Assembly (NCBI GenBank): GCA_002426555.1
Contig: DIQU01000101.1
Span: 39,443 to 49,946, forward strand
Length of the DNA stretch: 10,504 nt
DNA from: Firmicutes bacterium UBA5454
GTDB taxonomy: Bacteria > Bacillota > Clostridia > Caldicoprobacterales > DTU083
Direction of reading: 5' to 3'
In this document: positions 7,768 through 10,504 of the stretch, piece by piece
Position numbering within the stretch: position 1 is the stretch's first letter
Layout of the letters: every line of letters begins with the position of its first letter
The notes under the pieces: model-generated
What the model saw: the letters and a program-made list of their open reading frames with translations, nothing else
Told to the model about the DNA's origin: nothing
Databases searched by the model: none
Translations under genes and position numbers: made by a program

Positions 7768-7782
7768 AATCCCTTAAGAAGT

Positions 7783-7820
7783 GGTACAAGGCTTAAATAT
7801 TAGCATTTAAGCCTTGTACC
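7783..7820 (-). promoter_or_regulatory. Intercistronic hairpin between the binding-protein gene and oppB
   Basis: A perfect inverted repeat has 16-bp arms (GGTACAAGGCTTAAAT at 7783-7798 and its complement at 7805-7820) and a 6-nt loop. In the transcript it lies 26 nt after the binding-protein stop codon. No U-run follows on the minus strand (ACTTCTTAAGG), so it is not a standard intrinsic terminator. It more likely protects the 3' end of the upstream message or causes partial termination. This would let the binding protein be made in excess over the membrane components, as known for other ABC importer operons. Confidence 0.75.
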
Positions 7821-7846
7821 CTTATTACTCTATCAATAATAATTTG

Positions 7847-10318
7847 TTAGTTCAATTCTACATTCCAGATGAAGCTGATTGGAGACTGGAATGGAGTTAC
7901 ATCCTCGCCGCTGAACAATGAATCAGCTTTGATGACATCCTTATTGTATACATATAGATTTTTTCTCTGGTAGGTTGGAATTTCAACCGCCAAACCTGTG
8001 GAAAGCTCCAAAGCTCTCTTATAGATCGCTTTACGTTCTTCCGTATCAAGGGTGGAACGTCCGGCCATAATCTGTTCGTTCAATTCTGCAAGCATTGCCT
8101 TTTCTGCATCGCTGCCGTTTTCAAACATCCAATACAGTCCGCTTCTGGCAGCAGAAGTTCCCTGGTTAACATCCGGGTCGGAGTGCCAAATCTGGAACAT
8201 GTCCGGATCAACACCGCCGCCGCCCCATGCTGCTGCCCATACCTGGATGCCGGAAGCATATGCGGTACTTAGTTTATCAAGCAGACCTTCATCGACTTCA
8301 ATATCTACTTTCACACCAATCAGAGCAAGTACCTTCTGGGTATCGATGAATATGGAACCGGCAGGATGATTCTCAGCAGCGGCAGGAAGTGTGAACTTAA
8401 ATGTTACCTGCTCCCCTGCTTTTTCATGGCCTTCCGGATATTGCATTTCATTCTTGCCCTCGTCATATACATACCCTGCTTCCAGGAACAACCCCTTGGA
8501 AGTTTCGCCTGTAGCGTCATAGGGGAAGAGATTTTCCGGATTGTCGGGATAAGCCCAAAGTACTTTTGTCATGGTTCGGTAGTTGACACTTGCCAATTCC
8601 TGATAATATTCGTCTACTGAGAGCTGGACATTGCTGGCATGAGCAATTGCTTTTCTAACTTCATGCTCCGGAATGGCCTGTCCTTGAATACCAATGTAGC
8701 CATAACCATCATTGTCAACCAGTGTATAAGCAAGCTTCGCATTGTCGCCTTCGCCTTCGGTAATATCATTTATGATCGTCATTGAAGCGGAAGGATCTGT
8801 ATAATGAACAGTGTCAGTTTTTACTGAGTCATATTCCGCACCTAATGTAATCTCCTGGTAACGGAAGGTTTTGATCTTCGGTGATCCAAGCAAGAAGCTG
8901 TCATTAGCTGTATAGGTGATAACGTTGTCCTTATATTCATCAAATACATAGGGACCTGCGCCTACGGGTTTAACATTCTTGGTTTTCAAGAAATCCATGA
9001 ATGCCTTGTTACCAACTTCAACACCAAAATCGTTCAGTGTGCCGGTATATCCATCAGTATAATAATGAACAGGAGTAACTTGAACACCCATTTTGAAAAT
9101 AGCTGTGGGGTCTACGCCGTCGAGAACAATCTGAATGGTTTCTCTCTCAACGCCGTCATCACCGACTGCAGTTCCTGTGGTGATACCACTGATGCTGGGC
9201 ACGCCGCCTTCTTCCTGGCCTTTTGCCAGAATATAAGCGTCTCTGATATAATCTTCGATGCTTTGACCGGCTGCTTCAACATTTATCTCACCCAGGTCAT
9301 AGCCATATTTATCCAATATGTTTTGCCAGTAAACTTTGGCGTCGATGGTATCTGCTGCCAAATCATAGGTGTTGCCGCTATTGTCTACAAAAGCACCTTC
9401 TTCGTTAATTTCACCAAATCCCCACATAGCCATACCAAATGCTGCCTGGAGGGTTGGGCTTTGAGATACATCCTTAAGGGTGTATCCCGGGAAATAATCA
9501 GAACCAACATATCTGGGATAATTTGCGTATACATAATCAATGATTTCCTGAGCGAACCGCTCTCCTGAAGCTTCAAAGTAGCTCCAGAATTTTTCCTGTT
9601 CTTCTGCTGCAATTCCGTCTGCAGGATTGATTACCATCTCTCCGTTTTCACCGGTTGCAATACCAGCTTCAATAATAGCTGCAGATTGTTCCTGCAACTG
9701 TTCCAGCAGATCTGCGGTGGCTTGGAGACGATATTCCGCTAAGCCCTGTATTTTCATGGTATAAAAAGTGGATGAAGCATCATACATGGGATCACTTAAT
9801 ACATACATGGAAAACAAAACGTCTTTAGCTGTAACCGGCTGCCCATCTGAGAAGGTGATTCCATTCTTCAATACAAATGTGTAGGTAGACGTGGAATTGT
9901 CACTGCTGATGTCCTGTGAGAAACTGTAGGCAAAGCTGGGAACATCAACCCCGGCTTCCGGTGCGCCGGACTTGTTGTAATACAAGAGTCCTATTTGTGT
10001 CAAGTCGGTTGCATCTACATCATAAGCAGATGTTGCAAAGAATGGGCTGAATTTGCCATCCAGTGTTCCTGTGCTAACAACCAGAGGACTGGACTCGTTA
10101 TTTCCCGTTCTGGGTGTAACGCTAGCGTCGTATCTGTCAGCTGGAATATCGGGTAGTATTACCACTGGTTCTACAGTAGGTTTGGGAGTTGCTTTAGGTG
10201 TCGGCGTAGGTGTTGCATCATTGCCTGTCGGCTGATCATCAGTACAGCCTACAGCTGAAAAGGCAAACAACAAGGCCAATATCAGCGCAAGCAACCCTCT
10301 AATTGCATGTTTTTTCAT
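7847..10318 (-). CDS. Extracellular solute-binding lipoprotein of the peptide/nickel ABC family (SBP_bac_5), unusually long
   Basis: This 823-residue protein captures solute outside the cell for the OppBCDF channel. It has a signal peptide with the lipobox AVGC (Cys25), then a Thr/Pro linker (TPTPTPKATPKPTVEP) and the SBP_bac_5 fold. Hallmarks are YTFVLKNGITFSDGQPVTAKDV (146-167), VGAGPYVFDEY (452-462), EHEVRKAIAHASN (551-563) and a C-terminal lobe with WAAAWGGGGVDPDMFQIWHS. Family members are usually 500-600 residues; here about 185 extra, rather acidic residues (about 190-375) separate the DVLFS segment from the following VTPVHYY region. The gene begins at ATG 10318 behind a perfect AAGGAGG. 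It is the first gene of the operon, right after the predicted promoter. Peptides are the likeliest ligand class, but the ligand cannot be read from the sequence. Confidence 0.95.
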   Translation of the reverse strand: MKKHAIRGLLALILALLFAFSAVGCTDDQPTGNDATPTPTPKATPKPTVEPVVILPDIPADRYDASVTPRTGNNESSPLVVSTGTLDGKFSPFFATSAYDVDATDLTQIGLLYYNKSGAPEAGVDVPSFAYSFSQDISSDNSTSTYTFVLKNGITFSDGQPVTAKDVLFSMYVLSDPMYDASSTFYTMKIQGLAEYRLQATADLLEQLQEQSAAIIEAGIATGENGEMVINPADGIAAEEQEKFWSYFEASGERFAQEIIDYVYANYPRYVGSDYFPGYTLKDVSQSPTLQAAFGMAMWGFGEINEEGAFVDNSGNTYDLAADTIDAKVYWQNILDKYGYDLGEINVEAAGQSIEDYIRDAYILAKGQEEGGVPSISGITTGTAVGDDGVERETIQIVLDGVDPTAIFKMGVQVTPVHYYTDGYTGTLNDFGVEVGNKAFMDFLKTKNVKPVGAGPYVFDEYKDNVITYTANDSFLLGSPKIKTFRYQEITLGAEYDSVKTDTVHYTDPSASMTIINDITEGEGDNAKLAYTLVDNDGYGYIGIQGQAIPEHEVRKAIAHASNVQLSVDEYYQELASVNYRTMTKVLWAYPDNPENLFPYDATGETSKGLFLEAGYVYDEGKNEMQYPEGHEKAGEQVTFKFTLPAAAENHPAGSIFIDTQKVLALIGVKVDIEVDEGLLDKLSTAYASGIQVWAAAWGGGGVDPDMFQIWHSDPDVNQGTSAARSGLYWMFENGSDAEKAMLAELNEQIMAGRSTLDTEERKAIYKRALELSTGLAVEIPTYQRKNLYVYNKDVIKADSLFSGEDVTPFQSPISFIWNVELN

Positions 10319-10325
10319 ATTTTCT

Positions 10326-10332
10326 CCTCCTT
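10326..10332 (-). promoter_or_regulatory. Consensus ribosome binding site of the binding-protein gene
   Basis: A full AAGGAGG lies 7 nt before ATG 10318. It is the strongest site in the window and fits high translation of the binding protein. Confidence 0.85.
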
Positions 10333-10386
10333 GTTTTATATAAACTATAACAATGAAGTATTTACCTTCATATTATAATTCATTAA

Positions 10387-10400
10387 TATATCCGGATATA
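10387..10400. repeat. 14-bp perfect palindrome in the operon leader
   Basis: TATATCCGGATATA is fully self-complementary and sits downstream of the predicted promoter, about 70 bp before the binding-protein start. It could be an operator bound by a dimeric regulator, or chance in AT-rich DNA; the CCGG core is the only GC-rich spot nearby. Confidence 0.5.
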
Positions 10401-10414
10401 CCTGATATATTTTG

Positions 10415-10440
10415 ATATATATCATATAAATGATATATAT
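10415..10440 (-). repeat. AT-rich inverted repeat at the predicted 5' end of the transcript
   Basis: Perfect 11-bp arms (ATATATATCAT at 10415-10425 and its complement at 10430-10440) enclose a 4-nt loop. If transcription starts at about 10440 the message would begin with this hairpin. All but one pair per arm are A-U, so it is weak. The motif TGATATAT also recurs at 10403, 10413 and 10431. Confidence 0.6.
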
Positions 10441-10446
10441 GACATA

Positions 10447-10475
10447 ATTGTAACAAATAATGAATGGTGTTACAA
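10447..10475 (-). promoter_or_regulatory. Predicted sigma-A promoter of the importer operon
   Basis: On the minus strand TTGTAA (10470-10475) and TACAAT (10447-10452) are 17 bp apart. The -10 matches consensus at 5 of 6 bases and the -35 at 4 of 6. An A at about 10440 would be the start point, giving a leader of about 120 nt. The surroundings are very AT-rich, so other -10-like sites exist (for example TATAAT at 10372-10377), but that one lacks a good -35. Confidence 0.55.
10448..10475. promoter_or_regulatory. Operator-like dyad overlapping the promoter
   Basis: TTGTAAC (10448-10454) and its exact inverse GTTACAA (10469-10475) are separated by 14 bp. The dyad covers the predicted -35 and -10 elements almost exactly, so a bound dimer would block RNA polymerase. 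A third TTGTAAC lies at 10496-10502. The regulator is not identified. Confidence 0.5.
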
Positions 10476-10504
10476 GCTTAAAAATTATGAGTATATTGTA
10501 ACTC

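Noticed and set aside
7758..7769. TTG start giving oppB four extra residues
   Set aside because: The extra codons contain the GAGGG ribosome binding site of ATG 7757, and the family normally starts at the MWKYLLRR-like segment.
9065..9568. Open frame of 167 codons antisense to the solute-binding protein gene
   Set aside because: No recognisable domain or ribosome binding site, and the opposite strand encodes a clear lipoprotein.
10201..10213. Short GT-rich repeats near the start of the binding-protein gene as a tandem repeat locus
   Set aside because: They simply encode the Thr/Pro linker after the lipidated cysteine and are too few and irregular to be a separate element.
10448..10475. BirA (biotin) operator
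   Set aside because: The dyad resembles the biotin operator in spacing, but each half lacks one base compared with the TTGTTAAC/TTGTAAAC forms I know, and no biotin gene is near.

Overview
The window looks like chromosomal DNA of an anaerobic, moderately low-GC, Gram-positive bacterium of the class Clostridia (inference). Supporting signs are strong purine-rich ribosome binding sites, lipoboxes of Gram-positive type, the 2-hydroxyacyl-CoA dehydratase/activase-like gene pair, and an InlB-type (Listeria-Bacteroides) repeat lipoprotein. No rRNA, tRNA, CRISPR array, transposase or phage gene was seen.

Left part (1-1631, plus strand): the 3' end of a large activase-related protein (BcrA/BadF/DUF2229 type), followed 11 bp later by a complete 422-residue protein related to the B-type subunits of 2-hydroxyacyl-CoA dehydratases. 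The two probably form one operon. Their exact reaction is unknown.

Right part (1625-10504, minus strand): a seven-gene unit read right to left. It contains an 823-residue solute-binding lipoprotein, the OppB and OppC permeases, the OppD and OppF ATPases, a 95-residue (or 92) single-span membrane protein, and a 487-residue lipoprotein with InlB-like repeats and a predicted beta-helix. Spacers are 6-40 bp, except for 89 bp after the binding-protein gene, where a perfect 16-bp hairpin sits. The first five genes form a complete peptide/nickel-family ABC importer. The last two are not standard parts of such importers and are the least explained feature of the window. The importer is itself elaborated: the binding protein carries about 185 extra residues inside its first lobe, OppD has a charged N-terminal extension of about 60 residues, and OppC has an enlarged first external loop.

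The 186 bp upstream of the binding-protein gene hold a plausible sigma-A promoter. It is overlapped by a TTGTAAC-N14-GTTACAA dyad and followed by an AT-rich hairpin and a 14-bp palindrome. The two operons converge and their stop codons overlap by 7 bp, with no recognisable intrinsic terminator between them. No stretch longer than 300 bp lacks a gene.
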